A stretch of DNA of 64,000 bases from Lepidostoma basale (GCA_022606425.2 JAHDVF020001255.1:372001-436000), one strand, 5' to 3'. Counted from the first letter of the stretch, positions 52,291 through 62,470 are shown. Program-made: numbers and translations. Notes: generated by a model from the letters alone, not told the origin.

Positions 52291-52805
52291 AATATAATAA
52301 TAATAATAATAATTAGGCTAATTTGTATTGCGCCGTTTTCGTGAATAGCTTACCTCAAGGGCACTTTGATAGTGTTTTTAGTCATGAGAGCTGCATGTGA
52401 CACCAGCAATCAGATAACCGTTGTTTACATTTTATGCGATATTTTGTAAAGGTGAGTTTTTAGGTGAGATTTCAAATCTGTCGGATTGTCAATGCATCTG
52501 AGGCGTGCAGGATGCATATTCCAGGCGAACGGACCTGCCTGACCTGCCTTTGGCTCAACTATTCTGCCTATTACCGAAGAGTTTGCTGATCAGCAACACA
52601 AAGTTCAGATATTATAGGCTGTTGCCATTCCGTCCATTCGTCTTTGAAAACCGTCCAACATAGTTTATACTGGATTCTTTCAGGACACTTGAGCCAGTGA
52701 AGATCTTTTAGATGTTATGAAATATGCGAGTTTTTTGGAACACCTTTTATAAGTCGTGCTGCCGCATTAAAAACAGATTGAAGTTTACTTGTTTGTTTCT
52801 TGGGA
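52291..52805 (-). pseudogene. CR1/L2-like LINE C-terminus inserted into LINE-G
   Basis: Minus: KLQSVFNAAARLIKGVPKNS, HLKDLHWLKCPERIQYKLCW, TVFKDEW, and weakly FAWNMHP...LKTHLYKISHKM. N-A-A-A-R-L-I, L-H-W-L and R-I-x-x-K are the conserved post-palm motifs of CR1/L2-type LINEs. The 3' tail is the (TAA)n at 52291-52312. The 3' end is shared with 19345-19435. Confidence 0.8.
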
Positions 52806-53011
52806 ATGCTTCCAGTATGTTCATTGACTTGACTTTCAAGTATACATAAAATAAAACAGACCTCACATCTAATAATGTTGAAATTCTTGGTCTCTTGCTA
52901 TTGTTTTAGTATACCTTACCTTATTATACCTATTTGAATTGAATTGTGAATTTTTGTGAATGTATACATATACTTGTATACGAAATCCTGGATTTTCACC
53001 AAAGAGTGGTT

Positions 53012-53443
53012 AATTCAAATTTTAATTGTATCTCAATAGAGACGAAGACGCAAACTGGAAACTGAATATGGATGATCAAGGTGTTTACAGGACTTATGAC
53101 CTGTCATTGGTTGGGTTAAGCGCACGCTTTATGTAATTACAACATTCCCCATTCCACCTTTGTTATTATGATCATGCATGACAAATTTTTGGAAGATGTA
53201 TATATACTTCAAATCCATATCTATCTTCACGTGTCAGTTTTAACTGTCCATCTATGTAGATTTGATTGCACTTGTGAATCTATTCAAGATTAACCTATAC
53301 AACCGACCCACTAACGCCATCTATGGAGAATGATTTTCAGCATTTAGCAAACTACCTTATTAACACAATGCACAATTGATCATCCATATTCAGTTTCCAG
53401 TTTGCGTCTTCGTCTCTATTGAGATACAATTAAAATTTGAATT
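53012..53443. mobile_element. MITE-M, full length with ~60-bp TIRs
   Basis: Both ends carry TTCAAATTTTAATTGTATCT, CAATAGAGACGAAGACGCAA, ACTGGAAACTGAATATGGAT in inverted orientation. At 432 bp it is the longest copy; 58919-59090 is a ~170-bp version. The interior includes GGTTGGGTTAAGCGCACGCT. Flanking duplication is unclear, so the superfamily is unknown. Confidence 0.85.
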
Positions 53444-53449
53444 GTGAAT

Positions 53450-53808
53450 TGTTTTTTCTTCATGCAATACTATTGTATCGTTTTATCTGATTTGATTTGT
53501 TTGTTTGTTTTATTCTTTGTCTCGTGCTATTGTTTTATTATACCTGATTGATATGTTTGTTTTTTGTCCTTTGCTATAGCTTTGTTTAACTGAATTTGTA
53601 TGTCTCTTCTTAAAATGTCATGTTTTGCCTGACGGTTCTTTACACCGAAGGGTGGTACAAGATAGTCGAACTTCCAATGTTATGTTCTTGATGTGCACAT
53701 CTAACTGAGGCATCTAATCTGTTTTAATATATATTTTATCACTTATCACTACTGTATATTATAATAGGTGCTTTGTTTGTGTACCAACAATAAATAAATA
53801 AATAAATA
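53450..53808 (+). mobile_element. LINE 3' untranslated end with (AAAT)n tail
   Basis: Ends in ACCAACAATAAATAAATAAA. Related short blocks lie on the far side of MITE-M (52890-53010), so the MITE may have inserted into this 3' end. Confidence 0.4.
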
Positions 53809-54155
53809 TCACAGTGTTTTTACCGAAGCAGTGTATTATCTTTTCATCCTTTAATAACGAGAGGTCGGCATGTTTGCAACAATCGATATTAGCCAATCGT
53901 AATAGGTCTGAACACTCGTATTAAATTTTGATATATTTTCCTGAGTTTTACGATTTCATTCCGCAAAAGGTGGCACATTTTCATTGCCTACTAAATTTAT
54001 TCCTTTTATACGTTTGATTAAAACATTCCTCGAAACAAAAGGAACCAAAATACGTCTTAATAAATGTTTATCTGTTTTATGAGTATAATTTATAGCGTTC
54101 GGCGTGATTTCCAGATTGGCCGGTATAACCGCGAACTAACGGTTCTCAAAGTGTG
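53809..54155. other. unassigned DNA
   Basis: No repeat or gene recognised up to the Transib target duplication (54156-54160). Confidence 0.45.
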
Positions 54156-54291
54156 GGACGCACACTGGAGCCGAATTAAGAATTGTCGGAATAAATTATT
54201 TTTGTGGTCTTTTAAATATGAAATAAATAAAACAATGTAAATAAATTGTTATAAAGTAATTTTAATAAGAAAAACAGGAATTTTTTAAATT

Positions 54292-54655
54292 TTATTCACT
54301 ATCTGAAGAATTTTCGGCTTCGTTTTCACTGATCGTGGATTGCGTGGAAACGTCGGACGTTATAATATTAGGTGGAGCCAATAGATCCAAAGTATCCTTT
54401 TCAAAATTTACATCTTTCTTTACAGATACTTCTCGCAAGCTGCTAATAAGAGGGTCCGAAGATATTAAAAGTAAAATTGAATACATCTTCATTAGTTTTT
54501 ATACGTGACATTTTTCGCGAGAAGCATTCTCTGCATCTTTTGAACTCTTTGTTTCTTGCTTCTTGGGCCTCTTCACTTAGCTGGCCTATAGGTAATAAAG
54601 CATGCTTTATTATTTCTGGGCCGTGAATTAAAACTTTGTGAATAGTTGGAGGCAT
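54292..54655 (-). pseudogene. Transib/RAG1-like transposase, C-terminal piece with catalytic-Glu-like motif
   Basis: MPPTIHKVLIHGPEIIKHAL is followed by LPIGQLSEEAQEARNKEFKR, then a frameshift, LLISSDPLISSLR and an acidic end (ENEAENSSDSE). H-K-x-L-x-H-x-x-E-I-I ... E-x-x-N-K-x-F-(K/R)-R mirrors the RAG1 segment carrying the third catalytic residue; E32 of the 70-codon frame would be that Glu. The gene is dead by frameshift and deletion. Confidence 0.72.
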
Positions 54656-54686
54656 CGGGTACCACGCATATTTTCCCGCAAAGAGT

Positions 54687-55139
54687 TTATGGGTCTACAG
54701 TATCGTGTCTTTCATTTTGCCAAAAAACTATTTTATTTTTTAATTCTAAATTGTCCGATATCAATCTTAAATGTACTAAAGACGATATAAAAATATTATT
54801 ATCCTTAGAATTTGGATCGCTACTAAACTTCTGTTTGTATTCTGACTGTGCAGATCCGTCGAAGCCCCATTTGCATATTAAGGTTATATTTTTTATATTT
54901 TCTGATTTCTGAACTTCTAAAATTTCTTTATGAGCTTCCAAAAGACGAGTGGCAGTATGATCAAGTAAAATTTGCAATTTAATCTCAGCAAAAGCTTCTG
55001 TGACTGCAATGCTTTCCTTTGGTGGGTAACATTCGCTTTTTGCCTGTTGTATTTTTTTGCAAGATGGAAATAGGAATTTGTCATGTTCTCGAATTATATT
55101 GTATTGATGTTTGGTGAGTTTTACTTCAATAAACATCAA
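54687..55139 (-). pseudogene. Transib-like transposase, central piece with first catalytic-Asp-like motif
   Basis: A 150-codon frame: KLTKHQYNIIREHDKFLFPS, VTEAFAEIKLQILLDHTATR, then ITLICKWGFDGSAQSEYKQK with D94, and LRLISDNLELKNKIVFWQNE. The W-G-x-D-G-S-x-x-S-x-Y-K pattern fits the position of the first DDE Asp in Transib/RAG1-type proteins; this is by family memory and needs a profile search. The region with the second Asp is missing: the frame breaks at 54687. Confidence 0.65.
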
Positions 55140-55303
55140 AAAAACTTCTTTTTCTGTAAGCTGCTAACCTTTTAGAGATGTTAATTTTCTTGTATGCATT
55201 TTTGTATGAGGCAGCTGTGGGTAAAGTTGTCGTAACTTCCTTCAAAACTTTGGATGCATCCACTTGACCAGCAGCTCGCAAAAGTCACCTGTACTGCGAA
55301 TGT

Positions 55304-55648
55304 TCATTCCTTAGGAGAGTGCTTTGATCTTAAAGATTTAGTCTTTCGGCGTTTAGCTCTATCACAAGATTCTTCAAAATTTGTTTGAGGGCGACCCACT
55401 TTTTTACTTAAAACAATAGAAAAGTTATGAAAACCTATTGAAGTATCAAGGCAGTCATTATTAAAAACCAAATATCTGTTCTCTTTTCTGATAGCCTTTT
55501 GCCACTTCTTCTTAAAATCAGACACAAAAAATGAAATTGTTTTATGAAGGCTTGGTAATTGGTCTTTTGGACATTTAGTACGTATTTCGACAAATTCCTT
55601 CAAACATGATACTTGATAAGCCAATTTAACGTAGCCAGATTGTCTCAT
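55304..55648 (-). pseudogene. Transib-like transposase, N-terminal piece
   Basis: A 114-codon frame with IRTKCPKDQLPSLHKTISFF, VSDFKKKWQKA, a DCLDTSIGFHNFS stretch and a lysine/arginine-rich end (RAKRRKTKSLRSKHSP). The latter could be a nuclear localisation signal. I do not recognise a catalytic motif here; the assignment rests on position within the element. A stop separates it from the next piece. Confidence 0.6.
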
Positions 55649-56327
55649 TTGATCAAATAAGGTACGTCTACTTATAAAAATATTAGTTGTACCTGATCTT
55701 GAAAGAAAAAATAATAATTGAAATTAATTTTCAATAACTCATAAATGCTTTCTTTTTTACTATGTTTCCACATCCTGGACAAAAGTGACCTTTAAGTGAA
55801 AAAGCGCAAATATGCGCAAAATGTTTTTTATATTTCCTTAAGAACAATGAATACGTAAGCAAATAAGCCCAAAACTACAGACATGATATGAACTGATATC
55901 AACTAAAACTTTACATATAAAATCAATAAACTAAAAAAAAGAAAATATTTTCCTCAGTAATGTAAATACCCCTTTAAAATATTACAATTCAGAATATATC
56001 AAAGATATTTTCAAAAAAAATATGTACCAATATGTGAGTGATAATGCCATATTGAAATAATAACAAAATTTGGAAGCACTATAAAGTATTTGCCATGAAT
56101 ACAAGGTGACTTTTCGTATTGAAATCGCAGACGGCAAAAGCTTCGCCTATGACGGACAAGTTTCGACTGGAACAGGGATAAAAGTTGACTTGCACCATGA
56201 CTTTAGAGTACTGAGCTGTATGCCAGGTATATTTAACTATCAATTCCAGGAATTATTTGTGACCTAATATTATTTTTAAAAAAGGGGTTTATTCGCACAA
56301 TTCCTGGATCGGCCCCAGTGTGGGACG

Positions 56328-56868
56328 GTCAGAAAAATTAATATCCCTTATCAATTAATTATGTACTACCCATTATCTTACAAATCTGTCTGAAATAATT
56401 GTATAATAGGCCATAAAATCATGTACCATATTTTGCACTGTTTTGTGAGATAAGGACATATAAATGGATTTATATTAAACTAGATTAAATGTGGCACGGT
56501 ACACATTTGCATTTTGATTATTTTTTTTTGGAATAGTTAATGTAAGTCCCGCGTGGATGGGGGCGGGATTAGGAATTGTATGACCGAAGCTTACAAAAGG
56601 GCGCCGTTGCGTCCTATAACAGCTTCAGTTAGGCGGTCGGTAACCTCCTATGTCTTTATTTAACTGTATGTCTGTTCATTTATATAGGTATTAACAATAA
56701 TTGTTTGTTACCCTAGAATAAATAAAATAGTCATGTACCTTCATTGTTAATACAAATAAAATATCATTATGAAGAAGGAACCAGGTAGTATCCAGGATTT
56801 GAACCCAAGTGGCCTGGATCATGAATCATTCATTCATGGCATTCCATCCCCTAAATGACCACCAAGAA
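56328..56868. other. unassigned; possible solo LTR-like stretch at 56490-56756
   Basis: 56490-56756 starts TGTGGCACGG and ends near AATACA, with a GCGTCC...AATAAA layout that could be an LTR, but no 5-bp duplication is found. I leave it unassigned. Confidence 0.3.
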
Positions 56869-56874
56869 ATTCAT

Positions 56875-57320
56875 CAATACAATATTTTTTTAACTGACAG
56901 CAAGGTACGCATCTACAAGACCTGTGTGCGACCAATCCTCACATATGGCATTGAATCGAGGGCAGATACTGTCAAGACAAAGAGCATGCTCAGGACAACC
57001 GAGATGAAAACGCTCCGCGCTATAGCTGGCAAGACCCTACGTGATCGAGTTAGGAATACAGCAATCCGAGAAATCTGCGAGGTCGAAGATGTGGTCAGAT
57101 GGGGACGTCAAAGACAGCGATACTGGCATGAACACGTAGAAAGGATGAGCTCAAATAGAATACCACACATAGCTCTCCATGGAACGCCAAACGGACAACG
57201 CCGACCAGGAAGACCCCCGAAACGGTGGAGAGAAAGCTGGAGTTCAGCATCTCAAGAGGACCCGCCTGAAATAACAGACTCCTGAGTCTACAAAAAGGGA
57301 AGAAGAAGAAGAAGAAAAAA
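56875..57320 (+). pseudogene. LINE-C C-terminal fragment, long open frame
   Basis: Plus: SKVRIYKTCVRPILTYGIES, RADTVKTKSMLRTTEMKTLR, AIAGKTLRDRVRNTAIREIC, VVRWGRQRQRYWHEHVERMS and RRPGRPPKRWRESWSS, then a stop and (GAA)n. There is no frameshift in ~370 bp, so this is a young 5'-truncated copy. The ATG of the frame lies in flanking DNA and is not the LINE start. Confidence 0.9.
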
Positions 57321-57321
57321 A

Positions 57322-57690
57322 TTTTAGCGACGTATGTGTGGTAGAACGATTAACGCTGATATAAGAAAGGAATGTAGAGCAGAAGAAATCATTATGAACA
57401 AAATCATGAAAGTTGGTTCGGACATATTATGAAGCGCATGGATGGAGAAAGAATGGTTAAGAAAGTAAACGTTAATGATGTAAATGGAGTAAGGAGTCGA
57501 GGCAGACCAAGTAAAACATGGCATGACCAAATTAATCCAATTTTAAAGATAGTCATGTAAAAAATCGGAAAAATCGACATGCGTATATGACTCGCTGTAT
57601 GAATGTGGATTAAGCTAGAGAGGTATGTCAGGATAGCGTAGTATGGCGGTCCATTCTGTCTGCCTACACTTTCGGAAAAACGGCGTGATA
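57322..57690 (+). pseudogene. LINE-B fragment
   Basis: RRMCGRTINADIRKECRAEE, MNKIMK with RW deleted before FGH, MKRMDGERMVKKVNVNDVNG, VRSRGRPSKTWHDQINPIL and the damaged NRHAYMTRCMNV and VWRSILSAYTF end. It abuts the LINE-C tail. Confidence 0.8.
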
Positions 57691-57773
57691 TATTTATTTA
57701 AAAGGCAAGACGCTGAGATATTGCGTGAGGAACACCAGAATAAGACAGATGTGAGGTTGAGGATATGAGGAAT

Positions 57774-57960
57774 GAAAACGTATGTCTTCTAATATATTTC
57801 AGATGGAATGGCATGTTTCGCCTATTTAAAGCATAATCAAATTTATTGAAATTTTCGGCATTATCAAAATCAAAACATTTGATCATGCCTTAGAATGGTT
57901 AAACGTGTTATTTTATTTTATCTAAAATATAATAAAACTCCTTTGAAGACCGACATGTTC
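57774..57960. repeat. PLE-1 foldback with longer spacer
   Basis: Inverted arms: AACGTATGTCTTCTAATATA and its inverse near 57920-57950. Spacer includes 'cggcattatcaaaatcaaaacatttgat', nearly the same as at 7707-7727. Confidence 0.75.
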
Positions 57961-57984
57961 ATTCATATTAATTAGAAATGGTAG

Positions 57985-58215
57985 ATAAACTTAAGGCGTT
58001 AACACTGTGGAATTCCTTAATGCCAAATTTTTATGAGTTAAAACACCATTTTTTCCACTTTTGAGTTTATTTTTCTTGACATGTTTTGTCAGCTTTACAC
58101 CATAATCATTGGGAGAACGATATAAACTTGATGATGAAGGTGTAAGCCCTCGAAACATGTCGAGAAAAATAAACTCAAAAGTGGAAAAAACAGTGTTTTA
58201 ATTCATAAAAATTTG
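57985..58215. repeat. PLE foldback, sixth core family
   Basis: Arms: ACACCATTTTTTCCACTTTT, GAGTTTATTTTTCTTGACAT and the inverse at 58155-58205. Core: TTGATGATGAAGGTGTAAGC, CCTCGAAACATGTCGAG. Preceded by GTTAACACTGTGGAATTCC, which also appears near 25125, 60350 and, inverted, 63825. Confidence 0.75.
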
Positions 58216-58915
58216 TAATTAGAAATGCATTGTAAATAGATTTGAATTTGAATTGGAATGTTTTGGAAGCCCTTTATGTAAAACAGCAACACGAGATCGC
58301 CTTAGATTCCCGAGCCGTGTGTACCGGCGTTAATGGCCTGCGTGCCGGCGGACTGCACTGCCCTCTGCGAGTGATAAAATATATTACTCTATTTGACTCC
58401 TTCTCGCCCGAATGCCATCCATTGCCGATGCCTTTTCTGTCTAGTTCCTAATAGCGACTAATGCCGCGGCTCTTTGTTTTTCCCTATCGCCGGATCAGCA
58501 ATTGTTTCAACACCTCTAGCTCATTTTGATGAAAAAGCCCTATAATTTACTCCCCTACCAACTTGTAAATACGCGATTTTGAATCGCCACTACGCACACG
58601 ATTTCTTTTCAAAATAAACACCAATAAAGAGTCGGCTCTATCATTTGCTGCTCGGAAACGACTGGAATTTCTTGAACCTATTATAGCTTTCATACAAGTA
58701 TAAGTTGATCGACATCTAGAACGCAACAGAATTCCGTAAAATGACCTTTATATCCTGCAACATAATGATTGTGCCCCTGACAGAATGCACTGTGGCTATA
58801 TCATGTTAGAACCATAGATATTTATATAGTTTTACACAACTGAACCCAAATGTATTTCACGACTTTCCCACAAAATTAAAATAAACGTCTTAAACCTTCA
58901 TAATCCATTTAACGA
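58216..58915. other. unassigned; 58240-58640 may be single-copy
   Basis: 58240-58640 is richer in G+C than most of the window and unmatched here. The 69-codon frame at 58242 has no recognisable motif. Confidence 0.45.
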
Positions 58916-58918
58916 TTC

Positions 58919-59090
58919 ATTGCATCTCAATAGAGACGAAGAAGTAAGAAGGGCGGGATGGTGAATGGTGTTTAACATAAAGTGATCGCTTAACCCAACC
59001 AATGACAGGTCATAAGTCCTGTAAACGTCTCGACTACGATATTCTGTTTCCAAATAATTTACATCTTCGTCTCTATTGAGATACATTTAA
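58919..59090. mobile_element. MITE-M short form, both termini
   Basis: GCATCTCAATAGAGACGAAG on the left and the inverse CTTCGTCTCTATTGAGATAC on the right flank the shared interior (GCTTAACCCAACCAATGACA). ~170 bp. Confidence 0.85.
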
Positions 59091-59767
59091 TCTTTAAAAA
59101 AAAAGATAAACCCGCAATGGGTAAAAATCCAGTATTTTTCTACAAGTATTTGTATACAATAAAACAAATTTGTTTATAATCCACTCACATAAAATAACTT
59201 TATTATTTTTCTCATCTGATTAACCTTTTCATAATCTGCGCGAATTTCTTAAATGTTTATAGAGAGATCTTTTAAAAGCAGTTTTATTTAAGATGATCCC
59301 ATAATTATTGTTAAGTTCTCGGCTGATGATCTTCTTTGATTTCCTACGGTTTTCTAGTTTTATCTTTAATTTCACAATTGAATGAAAACATCAACTATAT
59401 CATAACTCATCAACTATATATACGACATATTGTCCATGGCATTGTGAACGAAAATTGTTGATAACCATGGAACGTATTACCAAATTAAAATGATAATGGA
59501 GAGGTCATGTCAATAGACAAAAAACACATCACATCACATTATGATCTGAGATGAGCAGACACATCCAATTACAATACATAATTTTAAGATAGAGTCCGTG
59601 GGATAAAAATAGAGAAATAGCTAGACCTGAATTAGGTGTGCCGATGATGATTTCCTATTCGCTGGAAATGAGTAGGCATGAAAAGCTTAAAAATGCATTA
59701 AAGAGATGACTGAAGAAAAAGTTTGTCATACCCAATAACATTCCTTATTTCCTAAACGATTGGTAAT
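59091..59767. other. unassigned; possible worn LINE-D scrap at 59455-59720
   Basis: 59470-59520 weakly reads ITKLKWxWRGHVNRQ, like the LINE-D W-A-G-H block, but nothing further is secure. Confidence 0.3.
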
Positions 59768-59887
59768 TTTTTGTGTACGAGTAATTTTATGTTCGGCTGT
59801 TGTCACATATTTTTCTTACTATTATATACTAATATAATTGTAAGAAAAATATGTGACAGTAGCCGAAGATAAAATTATACAAAAAAA
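59768..59887. repeat. ~45-bp inverted repeat, 19-nt loop
   Basis: Left arm with GTTCGGCTGTTGTCACATAT, TTTTCTTAC; right arm is the inverse (GTAAGAAAAATATGTGACAG, TAGCCGAAGATAAAATTATAC). No copy elsewhere in the window. Confidence 0.85.
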
Positions 59888-59999
59888 TCAGTAGCACTAT
59901 CATCATCATCATCTAAAGCACGACAGCACAGTGTGAACCCTGCCTGAATCCAGAAGTCTCTTCCATTACTGTCTGTCTGCTGCATTTGTGCTCCAATTT

Positions 60000-60195
60000 T
60001 GAATGTATAATGTAAATAGTCCATTGTTTTGGCCGAAACACTATGATAATTTAACATTGTAAACTGTTAAATTGAAAAAAAAATTGTTTTATGTATGACA
60101 ATTGTAGCTGTTTCGTCAACCTATGTTGACATCATCAGGTGTTACAGTAATATATCAAATATAACAAAGTTTTTTTAATTTAACGATTTATATAT
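60000..60195. repeat. PLE-4 end modules, good core
   Basis: On the minus strand: ACACCTGATGATGTCAACAT, AGGTTGACGAAACAGCTACA. CUGAUGA, extra U, GUCAAC-AUAG-GUUGAC (6-bp stem II), GAAA, then CAGCU. It matches 42925-43090. Confidence 0.7.
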
Positions 60196-60339
60196 AATGT
60201 AAATGATATCATCAGTAATTTCTAATTTTGTTTTTTTTTATATTATGAATAAATTACTGTAAAAAAAAAATCTGTTAAATTGAAAGTTTTTTTTCTTTTA
60301 ATATTTTTAATCTATTAATTTGAAAGTATTTTTTTGTAT

Positions 60340-60670
60340 ACATCGGGCATTATCACTGTAGAATTCCGTAATGATTTAATCAGTGAATTGAAACCGTGTT
60401 TTTGTCCCTTTTTTAGTTAATTTCGTTTAGCTTTTATTAATGTTCTGTCCCTGATACTCTGTCTAATTTTAATTCGCACATGTTACATATTTAGGTTATT
60501 TTATTTTGTGCAAAATATTTTCGGTTAGTTTATTTCTTTCTCCCGATGATGAAGGTATAAAACCCTCATAACATTTTTCATAGCATTTTGGAGACATCGA
60601 TTTTTTCCACCTGAATGAGCGAAATTTCAGATAAATTATCGGAGCAACCTTTCGGTGTGGTTGAGACCAA
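60340..60670. mobile_element. PLE-like end segment
   Basis: Starts with CATTATCACTGTAGAATTCC and contains CGATGATGAAGGTATAAAAC, a decayed core, then the block shared in inverted form with 4505-4600. Confidence 0.5.
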
Positions 60671-60799
60671 AACGTTACATTACTCTTTTTCTTCCAATAT
60701 TTTATTTAACCTCAATTTGTCTTAGTTTAACTTCAATCGCGTTTCATACTGTCATCTGTTAACTATTACCATATATTGATTAATATTTGTGGAAGCATG

Positions 60800-60985
60800 T
60801 CATTAGAACTAACTAACCATCACGCCGTCTCTCCGAAGGGGTAGGCAGAAAGAATGGACTGCCACACTTTTCTTTCCTGACATATTTCTCTCGCTTCCTC
60901 AACATTCATACATCATGTCATGCACGCGCGTCGATTTCTCTGACTCCTCACATGGCCGATTCAATATTTGATTTATTTGTAATGA
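60800..60985 (-). pseudogene. LINE-A 3' end
   Basis: Reverse tail AACTAACTAACCATCACGCC, then codons for the NVEEARE/RRACMTxCMNV and HVRSQRN blocks. High similarity to 43540-43730. Confidence 0.8.
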
Positions 60986-61172
60986 ATTTAGCCTTGGGTT
61001 GACGAGGTGTTGGGAGAAGTGGGTTTCCTGACTGAGGAACATCCAAGAGTGGAGGGTGAGGGACCGTGGGGGAGCTGTTCCTGAGCTGCCCAGGACTGGG
61101 TGGCCTACTGTGGTGGGTGATAGTCAACGTTGGGGAGACCTGACAGACACGGAAAAGAAGAAGAAGAATTAG
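60986..61172 (+). mobile_element. possible LINE 3' end with (GAA)n tail
   Basis: A G-rich segment ends in ACGGAAAAGAAGAAGAAGAA. Translation is short and unplaced (SQRWGDLTDTEKKK). Called from its tail and position only. Confidence 0.3.
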
Positions 61173-61420
61173 CCTTTACTTAATTTTTTCATAAGTGCTT
61201 TTTAAATATATGTTATTGATATCGCTGCATACCTTTAGTAGATAAATAAAAACAACTGAGAAAAGCTACTAGAAATAAAAATCTTAAGAAAGATTACCTC
61301 CTATTATTTATTTTATTTTATTTATGGTGACACATATCACGTTATTATACATTTCATTTTATTTCAAATGCTGATTACTTTTTATTGTCGGGTCGTTACA
61401 ACTGTTACAATAATTAAGAT

Positions 61421-61699
61421 CAGTGTTTCCTAATTAATGGTACGCGTACCCGGCAATCTCTTGACGACTTGAGACTGAAGCTGGCCAAAGAACAATCGGT
61501 TGTTTCATTGCACAAAGAAAACAGGCTGAAAAATTGGTCACAGTTAACTGATTTTCACCATTATTAGAACCGTATTTGATGATAAGAAATGTTTTAAAAA
61601 CTGATTTCATTTTACAATCTATTTATCATTCCCGCAACAAGGGCACGCGAGTTCGAGGACTTTCTGTGGCACGCAGGAAACACTAATTGGGAACCACTG
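61421..61699. mobile_element. hAT-type MITE
   Basis: Left end CAGTGTTTCCTAATTAATGG; right end read inward CAGTGGTTCCCAATTAGTG, typical hAT termini. Flanking 8-mers ATTAAGAT and ATATAGAT agree at 6 of 8 positions, as expected for an old 8-bp duplication. 279 bp, no coding. Confidence 0.7.
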
Positions 61700-61829
61700 A
61701 TATAGATCATATCAAAATCTGTCAATAGTAAAATATGAATTGTGGTTAATAAACTATTAAACAAAATATGAGATTTACTTCGTTTAAAATTGCTTTATTA
61801 CAAATTAATAAATCAAATCTTGATTATAT

Positions 61830-62470
61830 GTATTATGCAATGTGGTGCTCCTGTCAATTTGGAGATATTTCTTGTATAAGTGAATTGTTTTGGTCAATTT
61901 GATTGTTGCCGCACGTTGTGATAGTTATTTGTGACATAAAATACGTTTTCACTCTTCTGATGTTAAAAAAATACAAGTTTTTTCGTTTATAAAAATAATT
62001 TTGACAGGTGTCAAAATAAATTTTTCATTTGTTCCAATGACAATTTGAATAAATTCTTCAATCAAATTTTCAAGTTTTTGCTGGTGTTGGATTGTTTTAA
62101 GTGCCTAATTAAAATGAAAACAGTGGAATAAAAAATTAAATAAACACAAATGTCCGGATCGTCCAGCTGACGATAAGTGCACCATCTAAAAGAACATTAT
62201 GTGTTAAATTATTTTTATATGTTATTTTATTTTATATCATTGTATTTTGTATAATTTGTTTTAGATTTATTATGTAGACGTTGAATGATTGAAGTGTGCG
62301 CGGGAGATGCTTATTGGTGGCGATGAGGTTCGCAACCCATCACACCGCGTCTCTCGCGTTGGCGAAAAGAGAAGAATGAATGAACTGAATCGATTAAAGT
62401 GTTGCAGTTCATTCTTTCTGTCTACCCTTTCGGGGAAACGGCGTGATGGTTAGTTAGTTAGTTAGTTAGT
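61830..62470 (+). mobile_element. LINE-tail SINE, full-length candidate
   Basis: Order: GTGGTGCTCCTGTCAATTTG, TATAAGTGAATTGTTTTGGT, TTTGCTGGTGTTGGATTG, GTCCGGATCGTCCAGCTGAC, GCACCATCTAAAAGAACATT, GGTGGCGATGAGGTTCGCAA, CACACCGCGTCTC, then TCTTTCTGTCTACCCTTTCG, GGGAAACGGCGTGATGGTTA and five TTAG units. The last ~45 bases are LINE-A. No A or B box was found. Confidence 0.78.

Larger units (their letters stand above)
54161..56322 (-). mobile_element. Transib/RAG1-like DNA transposon, degenerate
   Basis: Ends read inward: CACACTGGAGCCGAATTAAG and CACACTGGGGCCGATCCAGG, both continuing AATTGT-(C/G)(G/C)GAATAAA, a ~35-bp imperfect terminal inverted repeat. GGACG occurs at 54156-54160 and 56323-56327, an exact 5-bp GC-rich target duplication. 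A CAC start and 5-bp GC-rich duplications are hallmarks of Transib elements, the presumed source of RAG1/2 recombination. The 2162-bp length is short because of internal loss. The coding strand is minus. Confidence 0.85.

Noticed and set aside
53165..53200. TATA box in the MITE-M interior (TGTATATATAC)
   Set aside because: AT-rich background gives many such strings and no transcription unit follows.
56490..56756. Solo LTR
   Set aside because: TG...CA-like ends and an AATAAA are suggestive, but there is no target duplication, partner copy or primer-binding site.
56809..57285. Host gene of 158 codons
   Set aside because: Every motif belongs to the LINE-C C-terminus and the (GAA)n tail follows at once.
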